NCBI GenBank assembly: GCA_947000775.1
Contig: CAMQGK010000567.1
Span: forward strand, 11,817,501 to 11,881,500
Length of the DNA: 64,000 nucleotides
From: Pterois miles
Lineage: Eukaryota; Chordata; Actinopteri; Perciformes; Scorpaenidae
Direction of reading: 5' to 3'
The position numbers were made by a program, and so were the translations under genes. The notes beneath the pieces are model-generated. The model did not search any database. It worked only from the letters and a program-made list of their open reading frames with translations, and had not been told where the DNA came from. Positions 33,801 to 46,040 of the stretch are shown piece by piece. Every line of letters begins with the position of its first letter. Positions within the stretch are counted from its first letter, which is position 1.

Positions 33801-35086
33801 CAAATGAGTCCCTTGAAAATATAAAAACTGTTAAACCTTCTGTCCAATCAACCGGTCAGGTCCAGTGGGTTTGTTTTGCTAAATGGGACATCTGCTTGTA
33901 CTTTTGTAAATATTCTATCTGGATATTTGCATGATTTTTTTAATCAGAATTGTTTCCACCTCCTGACCCCTAACCTTGGTTTTAAATTCAATATACTTGC
34001 CAGGATATTTCACCACTTCTTATTTTTCTCTTTTGAAAATTATGTTTGAAAAAGTATTTATCCCAACACAGACATGACAGAAGTATTCTTTTAATCATAG
34101 CTGTACAGCATTAATTAAAATATTTTATTTAAAAAAAAAAGAAAATGATGACCCTTATGTACATGCTCCTTTATATTTATGATATGAACAATGCAAGAAG
34201 CATCATAATCAAAGACCTTGCACACTCTAAATCTATATTTAATTGGATTTTTTTAGCCATATGTTAATAGGGTTGTTTTATACAGTAGTCAGAGCTTGTT
34301 TCTAGAAAGACCAGTAGACAAAAATCCCACAGAGAGTTAATGTGTGGTGCCTAAATCCAGCATTTAATGTTTTGATTCACATTTGACACTCAGCTGTGTG
34401 AAATGTTTGCAGCTGCTGTATATGTTGATTACAGGTTGAGCCCTCTGTGTTGACATTACATCTCTTTGTCTAAGCTCGTTATCTCTGCGCCCCTCAGTTT
34501 GCTCCACTCATTCCAAAAAGCCACCGTTATGTGTCTTCTTTAGTTGCAATCATATTAGTCTCCATGGAAACTCACTCTACTGATACTTCATTGGCGCCAA
34601 ATGACCCTGTACTGTTACTTAGCTTCTCACTGCTTTGTGTGGAAGTGTTTTCTTTTGGAGAGATTAAACGTTAGAAGGCAAATTGAGGTCCTGCTGGTTT
34701 TATCACCGGGATATTGAATAAGCATATGTGGAAAATACCAAAGCGTAGTGCTGCAACATATCATTTGAGAAAAGATTATTATATATTTCTGTACTTCTTA
34801 AGGGGCCGGGGCACACTGCACAATTTTATCAGGTGGAAACGGGTGTAGAAGGTAGCACCAAGCATATTTGACTGCTCTTTGATTCTTTATGTGATATTTT
34901 ACCACTTTCGAGACATTTGGCAGCAGAGCATGTCTTCAAATTAGTGATCAGACATGATAATAACATCGTTTTTATGTACCATATTTTGCTTCCTGCAGTT
35001 CGACCTGCTTTTTGTACTGAGCAGTGTCTGTTTTCGGGATTCCCTCTGGAATATTTACGCTCTTTCTCTTTCCAATATGTCCACAG
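33801..35086. other. No gene or repeat recognised
   Basis: A+T-rich, A-run at about 34130. Unique sequence as far as can be seen. Confidence 0.35.
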
Positions 35087-35209
35087 ATAATTGCTAGAAG
35101 GCAGCGCCCAGGAAGGTCAGCCAAGAATCCCGCTGTAGGTGCCAAAGTGAAATCTACAGGACTACAATTACTTGGACAGACTGAGGCGGCAGAGCAAAGT
35201 GAATGACAG
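35087..35209 (+). other. Candidate 123 bp spliced exon
   Basis: A pyrimidine-rich tract (CTCTTTCTCTTTCCAATATG) leads to TCCACAG, with the AG at 35085-35086. The stretch ends at CAG followed by GTAGGA at 35210. The only open frame between them has 39 sense codons (IIARRQRPGRSAKNPAVGAK and onward, basic then acidic) and a TGA at 35204-35206. The other two frames stop at once. It could be a 5' UTR exon, an alternative exon with a premature stop, or chance. The family is not recognised. Confidence 0.28.
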
Positions 35210-36254
35210 GTAGGAAATAATTCATATGAATCACCTGCTGTATTATGAATAACCACCTGCTGAGAGGACATAGCACGGTCAGTTATCCTCAGAATTGGTT
35301 CTGAATAGCCCGTTTTGTCATTTGTTGGTAATTGCCTTAATTCTCTTGATAATATAGTGAAATTAACCTCAGAGAACATTTCTTCCTTATGGCATTTATG
35401 AGACAAGGTTGAAGTTGACATGCCAGCAGTCACACAATTATATTTAGATTATTCCACTCCGCCGCTATTTGGCTTCCTCTTTTGATGTCGACACTTTAGA
35501 GGAGTCCTTCTCCCCACCGCTCATAATTCATAATCTTCATTTTACCAAAACATACTGTGTTGAATCCGACACGAAGGGCGTTCTTTAAGAAACTCAGGAT
35601 CACTCGCATCTATTTTCTATTTGGGGTACATCTGACCTTGTAGTGAACAGACATAAAAGGCTGTCAGTCAAACCATCACGCCGTCTTTGTTTCTTTGTGG
35701 TTGTCATTCTCCAGAGGAGTCAAGCAGCCACTGACTTAAATCTAGTGATTCTATGCTTCTGGCAAAATGCTTCTCTGTCCTTCTTTCTACCGAACTCAGC
35801 GACTGCCTCAGGGTAAGGTGGAAAGAAGGTGAAAAAATAAAGCAAAAGTTTTAGAGCTGCGTTTGAATGGATACAGAATGCAATCAAGGCCGACGGATGG
35901 TTAAATAGTTCAGCTTTTCTAATGAATCAGTCACTTAACACTGACCTTTGAGCGACTTCAACTTTTTCTGAAAACCATAATAACAAAGAACCGATGCCTC
36001 TGAATGGGCGTTTACCATGGCAACTGTTGATGGACAACTAAGGGCCACCGTTGCTAGGAGACATACACTACTAAAGGGAGATTGTCAGCCTGTACTGTAT
36101 GTTATGAATGTTGATACAAAGCATTTGTTTTCCATAGCATTAGCGATAACTGATTTGAGCCGTACGTCTTTTTGCAACATTCAACATTTGTCGTACTCAT
36201 AAGATTGTTTTCCACTTGGAAAGGAAAGGCTAGTTAGCCAAGATTTCTAACATT
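35210..36254. other. No gene; unique sequence
   Basis: 35440-35700 is repeat-free and mixed in composition. The 153-codon minus frame at 34972-35433 overlaps the candidate exon on the other strand and has no recognisable motif. Confidence 0.3.
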
Positions 36255-36890
36255 AGCACCGTGTATAAAATATGGACATAGTCTCCATGACGTCACCCAT
36301 AGGTTTCTGAAGAGCCGTTGTGAAGCTCAAAGTGGACGGCTCTGTCCTTCATCATCTGACTAATCCAGAAATGGGCAAAGAGGTGGATCGTCTGTGGAGC
36401 AATAGCTCTGGATTCAGCTATTAGTGCAATTTACAACTTTTAGGACCTAGTGGTTTAAACAAGGGCTATTAGAGTGTTCGTTCTGGGAAGGGTCTGCTGA
36501 GTTACAGAAGTCCTTTTCCTAATGTAGGTCTACGGCAAAAAGTCTTTTTGGGCCCAGCGGCATCATATGCTGGACACTGAAGTTGTAGTACCGCCGTTGG
36601 CCACAACCAAAATTGCCATCAACGACCGGCGGTCTCTTCCTGGAGGCCTGGTGTGATGCCGCAGAGCAGACAGCTAGCAGCTAGTGACCTAGTACCATAT
36701 AATAATTATATACAGCAATATTAGCTATAGAGACCAAAACCATTTTTGTTTCAGGCTGTAAACGTGTGTATTCCTCCTGTAAAATTGAGCATTTTAACAT
36801 GGGAGTCTATGGGGATTGTCTCACTTTTGGAACCAGCCTCAAGTGGCCATTCAAAGAACTGCAGTTTTTGGGACATCAGTGATGTGCTTC
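36255..36890. repeat. Dispersed repeat family 2, copy with nested block
   Basis: It starts with a GTATAAAATATGGACATAGT and CATGACGTCACCCATAGG segment shared with 63533-63592. The block 36407-36472 is the inverse of 32045-32110. The rest (GGCTGTAAACGTGTGTATTC, GAACTGCAGTTTTTGG) resembles the remainder of a common percomorph repeat. Confidence 0.5.
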
Positions 36891-38628
36891 ATTTCTCTGC
36901 ACCGGAGGTTTCTGCTTGATTAGCACAGATTCCCACTACGCTGCATTCGTCTTATATACTGTAGTACTATTTGCTCCTACAATACAGAAAAGAAGGGGAC
37001 TAGCTTGCTTTCTTGGGTCCAGATATGGTGATAGCGCATGACCTCTCTGTTAATTTACATGGTGACTAATGATAATAGTATAAATGCCTCTTACATAACA
37101 GACACACATTCATTTAAAGGTAATTTGCCTTGCACCTGGCAAGTCAATCATCACAAATACTGTAGCAACCGATGAACATCCAGCACTGAAACAAGGAGAA
37201 AATTAGTTCACCATAAAAAAAAGGTGGGCACCGTCCATTTGACCACGGAGAAATACATGAAATTTCTTACATATAACATGTTTTAAGTGCACAAGTTAAA
37301 ACAAACACCAATGGTATACTGTGTCAATACTAGCAAGTTTGTATTTGAATTTCAATGTACGAAAGTAGAATTTATCCAGATCTAATTACAATAAAGACTT
37401 TCACCACTCTCAATCACAGCTAAGTGTTTAATGTGCAGATACAGCAAGTTATTAATGTTTACTGACTGTTACAGGTTTGTCCTCATGAGTAGTAGTTATG
37501 TAAACATGTCCATATTTCCATTAATAGTACTTTCAATACACAAGAATTTCATCAAAATCTTCAATGATCCATGTTAATATACTTGTGTACTTGTATTTTT
37601 ATGACTTACCTTACCCATAAGGCTCCGTATTTGACCACGATGCTGCGTGTTAACAGTTAAGACGGAGACAGACATCACCTTTAACACAGCATGTTGGTTT
37701 GTCTTTCACTGTGTTGGCCGTGTGCGTTGCCTTAGATCTCTCTGCACGTTGTTGACCGCAGTGTTTAGAGGAATTTCAGACGTTTGTCCGTCTAACCACC
37801 AGCTGGCTGTCTGACTCAAACCCTCAGCAGCACAACATCAAACATCACAGTATCTCTCGCTGCTTGGCTCAGTTTCACATAAACAGATCAAGGGTAGCAC
37901 AATGTTTTTATTCCAGTTGATATGGAAATGTCACATCATTTCAAAGAGAACTTCTGTTTTATTCATGTCTAATATCCTTTTACTTCTGACTGCCCAGTGC
38001 GGACCTGGGAGAGCTCTAACCAAGCAGAAAGCAAAGGAAGCGTTACGGCAGGAGGTGCACTGCACATGCAATTGTTTCCCTGCAGAAAGCATGCCATTTT
38101 TAAATATAAAATGCACATATTTGTGAATGAGGAGAACTATTACCCTTCCTGCACAGAGGAAGATTCTTCTCTCCTTGCTTCGAGACAAATATTGTGAGCT
38201 TTGTGCTCGGTTGATGCAGTTTGAAATGATGATCAGGTGAGTGGGAACTTGGTCAGGATGAAGGATGAACTAATATGATGTTATCTGCACTTATTCAGAA
38301 GCAGAACAAATTTGATATCTTTTGCCCTTCCCCTCTTGTTGTGATAAGAGCTGTTCACTACTTTCATAATGGATGTTATTCTAACAGATGTTAGGAGGGC
38401 TCTCTGAGAAATGAAAATATCTGGAATCCCAGCCGAGACCCGAAGCATCTGACAGGAAGATGTTTGATCGTATACTGTAATATTGCTGATTTCAATTTCT
38501 GTTTGATAGAATTAAATATGTATATTTTTCTTAAATAATGCTGATGACTGTAATTAGTGTCTGTACTCGAGCAACGTATCTAGAAGCTAACAGGGCAGAG
38601 TGTGTCGTTAATTACAATAATTCATCTA
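36891..38628. other. No gene recognised
   Basis: A+T-rich unique sequence; short overlapping frames at 37902-38197 on both strands carry no motif. Confidence 0.35.
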
Positions 38629-38835
38629 GGGCTGCAATTAGCTAATTATTTTCATTATAATTAATCTGCCTACTCTTTCCTTGATTAATTGATGGACAAT
38701 ATGATTTATAAAATGTCCAAAAATTGCTTGTTTTGCCTGATCAACACTCGAAAAGGCAAAGAAAAGCAGCAAAACTCACAGTAACAACTGAGGGAGAACA
38801 AGGCGATATTTGGGATTTTTCCTTCAAAACTGATA
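38629..38835 (+). mobile_element. Truncated MITE with GGGCTGCAATTA start
   Basis: GGGCTGCAATTAGCTAATTA with a TTCATTATAATTAATCTG continuation resembles the 5' end of a widespread fish inverted-repeat element. The matching 3' end was not found, so the copy is truncated. The call rests on memory of the family. Confidence 0.4.
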
Positions 38836-39585
38836 TAATGCTATAAAATCAATTTTAGCACAGCATAGAAACAAGAAAAGAAAACATGGGTGTACTGTAC
38901 ATACAACAGCAACAAATGCTGCTGAGAGACAAAGTGACTTGCATGAACCAGACAGTTTGACTTCAAGTCTGTGAGACCCCATGTTTTGTCTGTATGTGCT
39001 TCTGTCTGTTTGTCTGCTGGGGCACTGCCGAGACGTTGGGGGTCCAGGGGCATCATCACCCCTGGGGAGAGTTTTCCCCCTTTACAACAGCTACTATGCA
39101 CTATTTTTCAAGCCTTTTGATAACTGAATGCTGAAAAAAACATCTGCACATCATTTAGAAAAAACATGATGGTTGCCAATGAAAAGAGCCTCCATCCTAT
39201 TTTATATCTAAATGTTGTCCGACTCTGTTCATCACTCTGAAACCAGAACACAACACCTGTTAAACCTAAAACCAGGCAAAAAATGTCTGATGCTAGTATT
39301 TTTAAGTTACATAATACACATAGGTAGGGCAGGAATTTGGCATCAATAGCGTTACTAATCTTGAAACCTATTTTTGATACACTAAGCTGGAGTAGAGTTC
39401 ACAGAATGAATGTTAAGCTGACAAATCTGCTGCATTTGAATCCATACTATAATAATCTGGGATGTTCTAATTGCAAATCAAGGATCCCCAACAATGCCAA
39501 GTATATGTGTTTTTTTCAATACTCTGACTTGAATATTAGGTCAACAGGAGAACGTTTACGCAATTATATTAGATTTCGTAAGGAA
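38836..39585. other. No gene or repeat recognised
   Basis: Unique A+T-rich sequence, no protein-like frame. Confidence 0.35.
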
Positions 39586-39660
39586 GTAGCATAGTAGTAG
39601 TTGAGGTACTACTATTAGTAGAGGTAGTAGTAGTCTCGTAGTAGCAGTAGTAGTGGCATA
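39586..39660. repeat. Imperfect (TAG)n microsatellite
   Basis: Many TAG/GTA units with interruptions and a short inverted stretch TACTACTATTAGTAG. Confidence 0.75.
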
Positions 39661-41689
39661 GAACAAATCACCATGACAATGTAAGAGAAGACATACAGTA
39701 GATGCCAATATTTAAATTTGATTAGAAGTGTATAAAAAGTAATATTGACACCAGTGCCCAATAGAATAACAATAAAAGCAAAATACATATGGTAAAATAT
39801 GTAAATTAAGATAGAAAAGTTAATTGGAACAATAAAAGAATAGGATCAGGACTTAAAATATAAAGTAAATGGTAAATAAATAATGAAATGGACTGCATGT
39901 ATAGTATATAGTGCCTTTCTAATTTTTTCACCACTCAAAGTGCTGTGTACTGTATAAGAAATAATACCAACACATAATATAATAACAATAAAAGTTATAT
40001 AAATTGAATAAAATAGGTAAACTAGACAGGAGCAAATGACAACAATATAAGAATAGAAACGAGTAAAAATATAATGTTTATGGCAGGAAGTAATACGAAG
40101 ACCAGAATAACAATACAAAGATAAATTTAGTAAACTAAAGTAGAAAAAAGCAATATTGCAATTGATATTGAAAATTTCCGTAGTAACAGCACTTAATTTT
40201 CCAGTCCAGTCTGAGAAGACTGAGAGGAAAGTTGAAGGTATTTTAAAAACCGAAATGATCCGGAGCAATGGAAACATATAAAGCATTACCTCCTTTAAAC
40301 CCAGCAGGTACCGTGTTTTTAGAAGAGAAAAGTGGAGTAAGAAGTAATTTGGATGCAGCAGTGATTTGCTAACACTCTGTAAACTGTTTGACCTCGTCTG
40401 CGTGTTATCCTCAGCACATTGCGAGAATGACTGGCACCCTCCTCCAGAGCCCTGCTTAATGTGTCCACTAGTAAGTGTGGTGCCACACCCTACACCTCTC
40501 CATTCTCAATTATACATGGCTGGAATGGGAAACGAACATAGGGCACATCATAAAAAGCCTGATAATAGAGCTAATACAATTACATTAAAGTGATTAAAAA
40601 AAGGTTAAATAGTTGATCTATTACATTGATCTTAAATGCATTCAGACTTAATTTAATTTAACAGTGTTATAATGCTGTAGTTAAAATATGTCCTATTAGT
40701 GTTTGGAGCCGGCATGTATAGTGATTAATTATTGAATAATTGTTCATGCATTTCAACACTGGCAGGCTCTGAAGGGTGATTTATTTTCTTCAGTGGCTGT
40801 ACAGAGATAGGGCTTAATTACAGTGGATAGCCTTATCTCCCCTCTCTAATCCTCTCTTTGGAGTCTCCCGCGTTCACGCCATCTAGTCGTCGATATCATC
40901 AGACTGTTGGCAGAGCCAGGCGGAGAAAGTGATCCCCAATTTCTCTGTCACATTAAGGCTCATTCATGAAGTCTCCGCCGTGGACCCGACTTAAGAACTC
41001 CAAAGTGGGAGGAAAGACGAGTCGCTGAGTGCTGGAAACTTCTCCTCCAGTCTGAGGTCAGCGTCGGCTGCCACATTAACCACTTGTGCTGTCTTTCTCA
41101 GCTGGATGGACTGATAAATGGGTGGTCAAATCTGATCAGATAATGGGCTCAGTTTCTTGCCAGGAGCAATTTGGTGTGGACATTCTTGTACTAATGTGGG
41201 CAATTTGGTTGTTTACCACCTCACTACAAGTACAGCACTGTACTGTCTGTGCTGTTCACAATGATGTTGGTCATTTTAGCCACAAGTACATGCAGACAAA
41301 TATCTCTTATGACTTTCAGCTGACCACTGCTTTGACTTGATGATTCACAATCAACTGTGCTAGATCTTAATCAGGGAGACTCATCACAGTTGAATTACTG
41401 TAGATTGATGAAAAGTTTCCACCACGATTGGCACTAATAGTTGCATATATTAATTAAACTTGGGATGAATGAAATGTTGGCATGATGTGCCTGAGCTACA
41501 GTAATGGGATGATCAAGAGAAACTACTGAAATACCAAATTAACCCTACAGTCAATCAAGCAGTGACATAGGTATACTCTTTATCTGTTCATGACAAGTAC
41601 AGTAATTTCCAGGGACACTTATTGTCTTCTTCTGACAATAATTTGACATGAAGAAAATCAAGTACCTAAATTCAATATGTGGACTAAAG
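39661..41689. other. No gene; one possible old repeat
   Basis: 39886-39955 (AAATGGACTGCATGTATAGT, CACTCAAAGTGCTG) looks like a decayed copy of a common fish repeat. The A+T-rich 146-codon minus frame at 39846-40286 is low-complexity. 40840-41060 is repeat-free and GC-richer without a coding frame. Confidence 0.3.
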
Positions 41690-42250
41690 TATGTGTACCT
41701 ACGAGAAGTAATGCTCTGTAAATCAGATAAATACCACAAAGTAATTTTTGTTTAATTAATGCAATAGTGAACCACGAAATATAAATAGCAGCGAACAACA
41801 CGTAGGGAGGAGGTCGGAGGGATGCATGGGTCAAAAAATTCAAAACTTTTGCCCAGGAGATCGGCATTTGTGTCTCATGTGAAGCCAGAAGTTAATATTG
41901 ATTTATTTGTGACGTAAGTAACGCCAATTCCTAGCAGCCAAACTATGATCTTTTCCTAAACCGAACCAAGAAGTTTAGTAGCTCAATAATTTAGTTGGTA
42001 AACCTAACTAAGAAGTTTGTTGCCTAATCATAACCAAGTCAATCTTTTCCTAAACCTAGTTAAGTAGTTTTTATGTCTAAACCTAAGGAAGTTGTCTCCT
42101 CTGAAGATGGAAGTTTATTTTGAAAAGACTGTATACATTTAACAAGCAGAAATTGAAATGTTGCTGGACATATGTAGGAAAATGAACAAAAAAAAATAAC
42201 TTTTCAGTAAGATATATCATTCGAACATTGTATGAGGATACTTTTGTAGA
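41690..42250 (+). repeat. Inverted-repeat family 4, copy B
   Basis: It shares long blocks with copy A at 28637: CCAGGAGATCGGCATTTGTG, a CATGTGAAGCCAGAAGTTAA block, GAAGATGGAAGTTTATTTTG, and GTAGGAAAATGAA. It ends with CGAACATTGTATGAGGATA, the inverted terminal motif. A stretch of CTAAACCTAACCAAG-like units in the middle (41950-42090) is expanded compared with copy A. Confidence 0.58.
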
Positions 42251-42260
42251 CACACAGACT

Positions 42261-42640
42261 GTTCTCATACACTATTCGGATCTATACCTATGGAAAGTAA
42301 TGTACTGTAATTCATATATATATCCCACAAAATCAATTTGTATATTATCCATGTAATCAAGATCAATGGAGACCGCTGTTCGTACCCCATGTGAAACCAG
42401 AAGTCAACGCTGAATTATCTGTCATGTAACATTCATATTTAAGGTATGCCTTTTCTGTAGTTATTTTAAGCCAAACCACAATTATTTTCTAAATCTAAGT
42501 AATTTTATTGCCTATAACTGTTGTTTCCTGTGAAGACGCAAGACTGTATGCATGTAACGAGAGAAAACTGTTGCTGGACATTCATGGAAAAATGAGGTAT
42601 ACATTTTTGGTAAGGTATCATACGAACCGTTGTATGAGAA
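42261..42640 (+). mobile_element. Inverted-repeat family 4, copy C, both termini present
   Basis: The left end TTCTCATACACTATTCG (42262-42278) is inverted at the right end CGAACCGTTGTATGAGAA (42623-42640), with the first ten bases identical. The interior matches copies A and B (CATGTGAAACCAGAAGTCAA, TGTATGCATGTAAC). It is about 380 bp and non-coding, a MITE-like element starting about 10-20 bases after copy B ends. Confidence 0.62.
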
Positions 42641-42739
42641 TACGCTGGGAGACATCTGTCTGTATATGTTTGGTTTGGGGCTCCTTAGTTTCAGTGAAAG
42701 AAAATCTTAATGTAGCGGCACACAAGGATATGTAGTGTG

Positions 42740-43020
42740 ACAACAGTTTGGGGGAAACTCTTTCCTGTTTCAGCAATGTCCCCATGCATGAATCTTAGGT
42801 CCACAAAATAAGAGCTCTGACCTCAACCTCATCCAACACCTTTAGGATGAACTGAAACTGAAGCCGCATGTTATCACCAAACAGCTTCAGTGCTGGACCT
42901 CACTAATTCTTTTCTGTGACTCAATGGGAACAAATCTCTGCAGCCAGGTTCCCAAATCTTGTGGAAAGTCTGAAAGCAGAAGAGTGGAGGCTGTTACAGC
43001 AGCGTATTGTTGCTGGAATG
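42740..43020 (+). pseudogene. Tc1-like transposase relic (DDE C-terminal part)
   Basis: The stretch matches the end of Tc1/mariner-type fish transposases in order. CAGTTTGGGGGAAACTCTTT corresponds to the FG-x-PFLFQ segment. The second catalytic Asp region is collapsed by a deletion (CAGCAATGTCCCCATGCA). GACCTCAACCTCATCCAACA encodes DLNLIQH where active enzymes have DLNPIEH/N, so the third acidic residue is Gln. TAG at 42843-42845 replaces the usual Trp codon. Then RFPNLVESL and, after a frameshift, RRVEAV follow. It is clearly dead and internally deleted. Confidence 0.72.
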
Positions 43021-43859
43021 AAATGAAATGTTCCACATCTACCAACCTTATTGCCAGACAAGAAAGTTGACATTGGAGGAGTCTGCAGATCCCCAGGTTG
43101 CTTATTGACAAAGTTGTTTAAGTTTGATGCCAAAATTGTTAAAGTTCTTTCTTTTTACAGTATCTGCTCATGGCAGCTATTGTATGGTTAATATTATGGC
43201 TATGGCAAATATACAATAGTTAAATTATAGTTAGGTTGGGCAACTCAAAGAGGCCAGCTCGGACACCCAGGGTGTCAAATACTTCCACACTGTCATGCAC
43301 ATTCATTCATAACTGTCATGGACAGGAAACATTATCATATTAACGGTAACTTGTGGTCAAGCCGGCCGTCACTCTCATCTCTGTGGTCAAATCGGCAGAA
43401 CAGCCATTTACTGACATTTATTTTAAACACATTCAAACGGCCCCAATGGAGTTGATCATGGATGTATAAAGACAACGGAGGTGACGGGGAAAGCTAGCGA
43501 TGGACTTGGCAAGTTAGCAGAGGTCTACATGTGTGACAAGGTCCGGTTTTCAAAATAAGGTGTTAAGAAAAGGAACTGTATACAAAATACGTATATAGAA
43601 ATAAGATTGATTGGATTATATTCACCAGAAGTATAAAACATTACATGTCCCTTCTAAATTAAAAAGAAAATACCACTAATCTGTGAGGAAAATGTTTTAT
43701 TTCAGGGTTGCTGGGGGAAAAAATTAAAATAAATAATGCCTGACAGTAGGTGATATATTTGACTTCACAACATCTAAGAATATATACTGTACATGCTGAA
43801 AATCAAACATTTTACTGTATCAATATGGATATTTTCCAAAGTAAAAGTCCCTAGAAGTA
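43021..43859. other. No gene or repeat recognised
   Basis: A+T-rich unique sequence with short frames only. Confidence 0.35.
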
Positions 43860-44110
43860 TATGATTCAACTTTTTTCTATGGACTAGTGTTATAAGAGTT
43901 AACAAAAAAATCACAATAAATCCTAATGTCAATACTTGTAAAATCATAATACTTAGAAATCCCAATACATATTGAATCGGCACCCAAGCATCGTGATATT
44001 ATGGAGAGATAGGTGTATCATGATAGATAGATAGATAGATAGATACTTTATTGATCCCAAGTTGGGAAATTGTGGTATGAGTGGTATCATCCCAGCTCTA
44101 GTGAAAAGTG
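43860..44110. repeat. Dispersed repeat interrupted by a short retroelement tail
   Basis: AATCCCAATACATATTGAAT then CGGCACCCAAGCATCGTGAT looks like a known fish element. At 44022-44072 a (GATA)n tract with CTTTATTGATCCCAAGTTGG breaks it. The outer repeat seems to resume with GTATCATCCCAGCTCTA. Confidence 0.45.
44022..44072 (-). mobile_element. LINE or SINE 3' tail with (TATC)n
   Basis: On the minus strand it reads TTTCCCAACTTGGGATCAAT, then AAAGTATC and (TATC)n. The CCCAA...TTGGG pair, AATAAA and microsatellite tail are the 3' terminus of a fish retroelement, here cut down to the tail. Confidence 0.6.
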
Positions 44111-45673
44111 ACACAGAGGGATCGTTAGTCTCATCTTTACTGGGACTGAAGAGTGACGCCAACGGGTCTGACAAAGTGTCAGCATGTGACGAGTCAGGAT
44201 GCGAATGGGAGTAAAACTTCCTCCACATTTTAATGAGCATTACTTGAACCTGCAGAGCGAAAACAACACTGACAGAGACTGAGGAAGTAAAGTAAGTAAA
44301 AATACATTCGGCCTGACAAGAAGTTAAATAAAGGTCCAAACCAGCACTTCCTAATATTAAGTTAAAAAAAGGCAGTACTAAAGAGGTGACGTGCATGGTC
44401 ACTGAAGTGGAATTATACAGTGCCTGTCTTTGAGTGCCTCCCTGCCTACCTGTCTACCTGTTTTCTGGAGTGATGAACACGGCGCCAGAAGATGCTCAGT
44501 ATGCTGATTTCTCTGGGAGATGACAGGGGAGGCTGTATCTTCTGCTGTACTTTCGTTGGCTGAGTAGGCTGATGTTTGTCAGAGCGGCTTGTGACTAGTT
44601 AGGGCATCCTAAACATCCAGTCTGCTGCTGTAGCCGTACTTTCCAGTGACCGAAGCGAGAAACGTCAAACCGAGAAATTCGCTTCTAAACCGTCATTCCT
44701 GTGTGTTCGGGCTCGGTGACAGCTCTACCTGAAACTGACACAGCTCCCAGTGCAAAGTGCGAGTAAGCTAACTAATTAGAGATCCAACACAAATGTTTAA
44801 TGAGGAGATTATAACACGCCACTGAATCCTCGAATAATAAGACTACTCTGTCATTAGTCTCGAGAATGAGATTTTTCTCTTTTTAACCTCTTTACTGTAG
44901 TTGAAAAGCTCCAGGAAGTTTTTAATATAAGTTAAGTTTTGTTCTTTTCACTTTTTTTTTTTTTTCAACCATACTTTCATGATGAAGTACCCTTCCCCTG
45001 GATTTCATTTAGTTTTAGAAGATTAATCCATTTTAAGGCACATTAAGCTCATTTGCTCCCATTTCTTTTCAACTGATGATTTTTTTCATCATCTCTATAT
45101 TTCCTTATCATTATTCTGCCATTAAGCTGCACAGAGACCTTATTCTGATGTTTTCAAATGGAAACAAATACTTTTATTCTCTTAGTCATCTTCTGTAAAG
45201 TCTCTCAGCTTCCTCCTCTACATCTTTTACACTTTAATTTCAGCATTTTTAGCCAAATTAAAATGTTCTTAAAGCCCCATTGTATGGCTTTGTATTCATA
45301 TTCTCATTTAGTTTAACAAAAATAGATAAAATTCATGTGAAATACAGTTTCCTGTGTCCCGATGTACTCCAGGTGGATTTTTTGGGGCGTGAACGATATA
45401 TAAAGTATCTGTGGCTGACACGTTATCCTCCGCCTGTGGAGCCTTTTCTGTTTTGTGTCAACTCTACTTTGTTCAGACTTGTATTGGCAGTAGGAAGGAC
45501 TCCAATATGAGATCATTCATGTCAATTGGAGTAGCACCAAATAATGTAATAATTTCCTGAAAATAGTCTACATTTGATTTGAAATGAAATATTGACAAAA
45601 TGAAAGCGCAGACTTTGAGCAACATACAGCAACAGCACCATTATCTGTGAAAAAAAAAATACTTTTAAATAAA
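44111..45673. other. No gene or repeat recognised
   Basis: T-run at about 44949-44964. Moderately mixed composition at 44400-44800 without a coding frame that shows a motif. Confidence 0.33.
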
Positions 45674-46040
45674 TTAAAGGTGCAGTATGTAGGATCTAGT
45701 GGCATCTAGCAGTGAGGTTGCAGATTGCAACCAATTGAAAGTCTCCCATGTGCAAAGCATGTTGGAGAACTGTGAACAACATGAAAATACAAAAATGTGA
45801 ATGTCCCTCTCTAGAGACAGTGTTTGGTTTGTCTGTTCTGGGCTACTGTAGAAACATGATAGCCATCATGAGGAGGACACGCTCCCTATCTAGATATAAA
45901 TGCTTCATTGTAATGTAACGAAAACACAACGGTTCTTAAATTCAAGTGATTATACCTCAAAGAAAATATAGTCATTAATATTACTGTATATTTCATTTCT
46001 GCCAATGGATCCCACTAAATGTTATACACTGTTCCTTTAA
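45674..46040. mobile_element. MITE family 5 with TTAAAGG termini, copy 1 (367 bp)
   Basis: The left end TTAAAGGTGCAGTATGTAG and the reverse complement of the right end (TTAAAGGAACAGTGTATAA) match at 14 of 19 positions. It shares AGGATCTAGTGGCATCTAG-like, GGGCTACTGTAGAAACATG and TTCAAGTGATTATAC blocks with the copy at 56921. TTAA stands at both ends, as for piggyBac-type targets. It has no coding capacity. Confidence 0.72.

Noticed and set aside
34972..35433. 153-codon minus-strand frame
   Set aside because: No motif; it lies antisense to a stretch with better splice signals on the plus strand.
39846..40286. 146-codon minus-strand frame rich in Ile, Tyr and Phe
   Set aside because: Low-complexity A+T-rich sequence; membrane-like look is a composition effect.
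43953..44402. 149-codon minus-strand frame
   Set aside because: It runs through a (GATA)n tract and retroelement tail.
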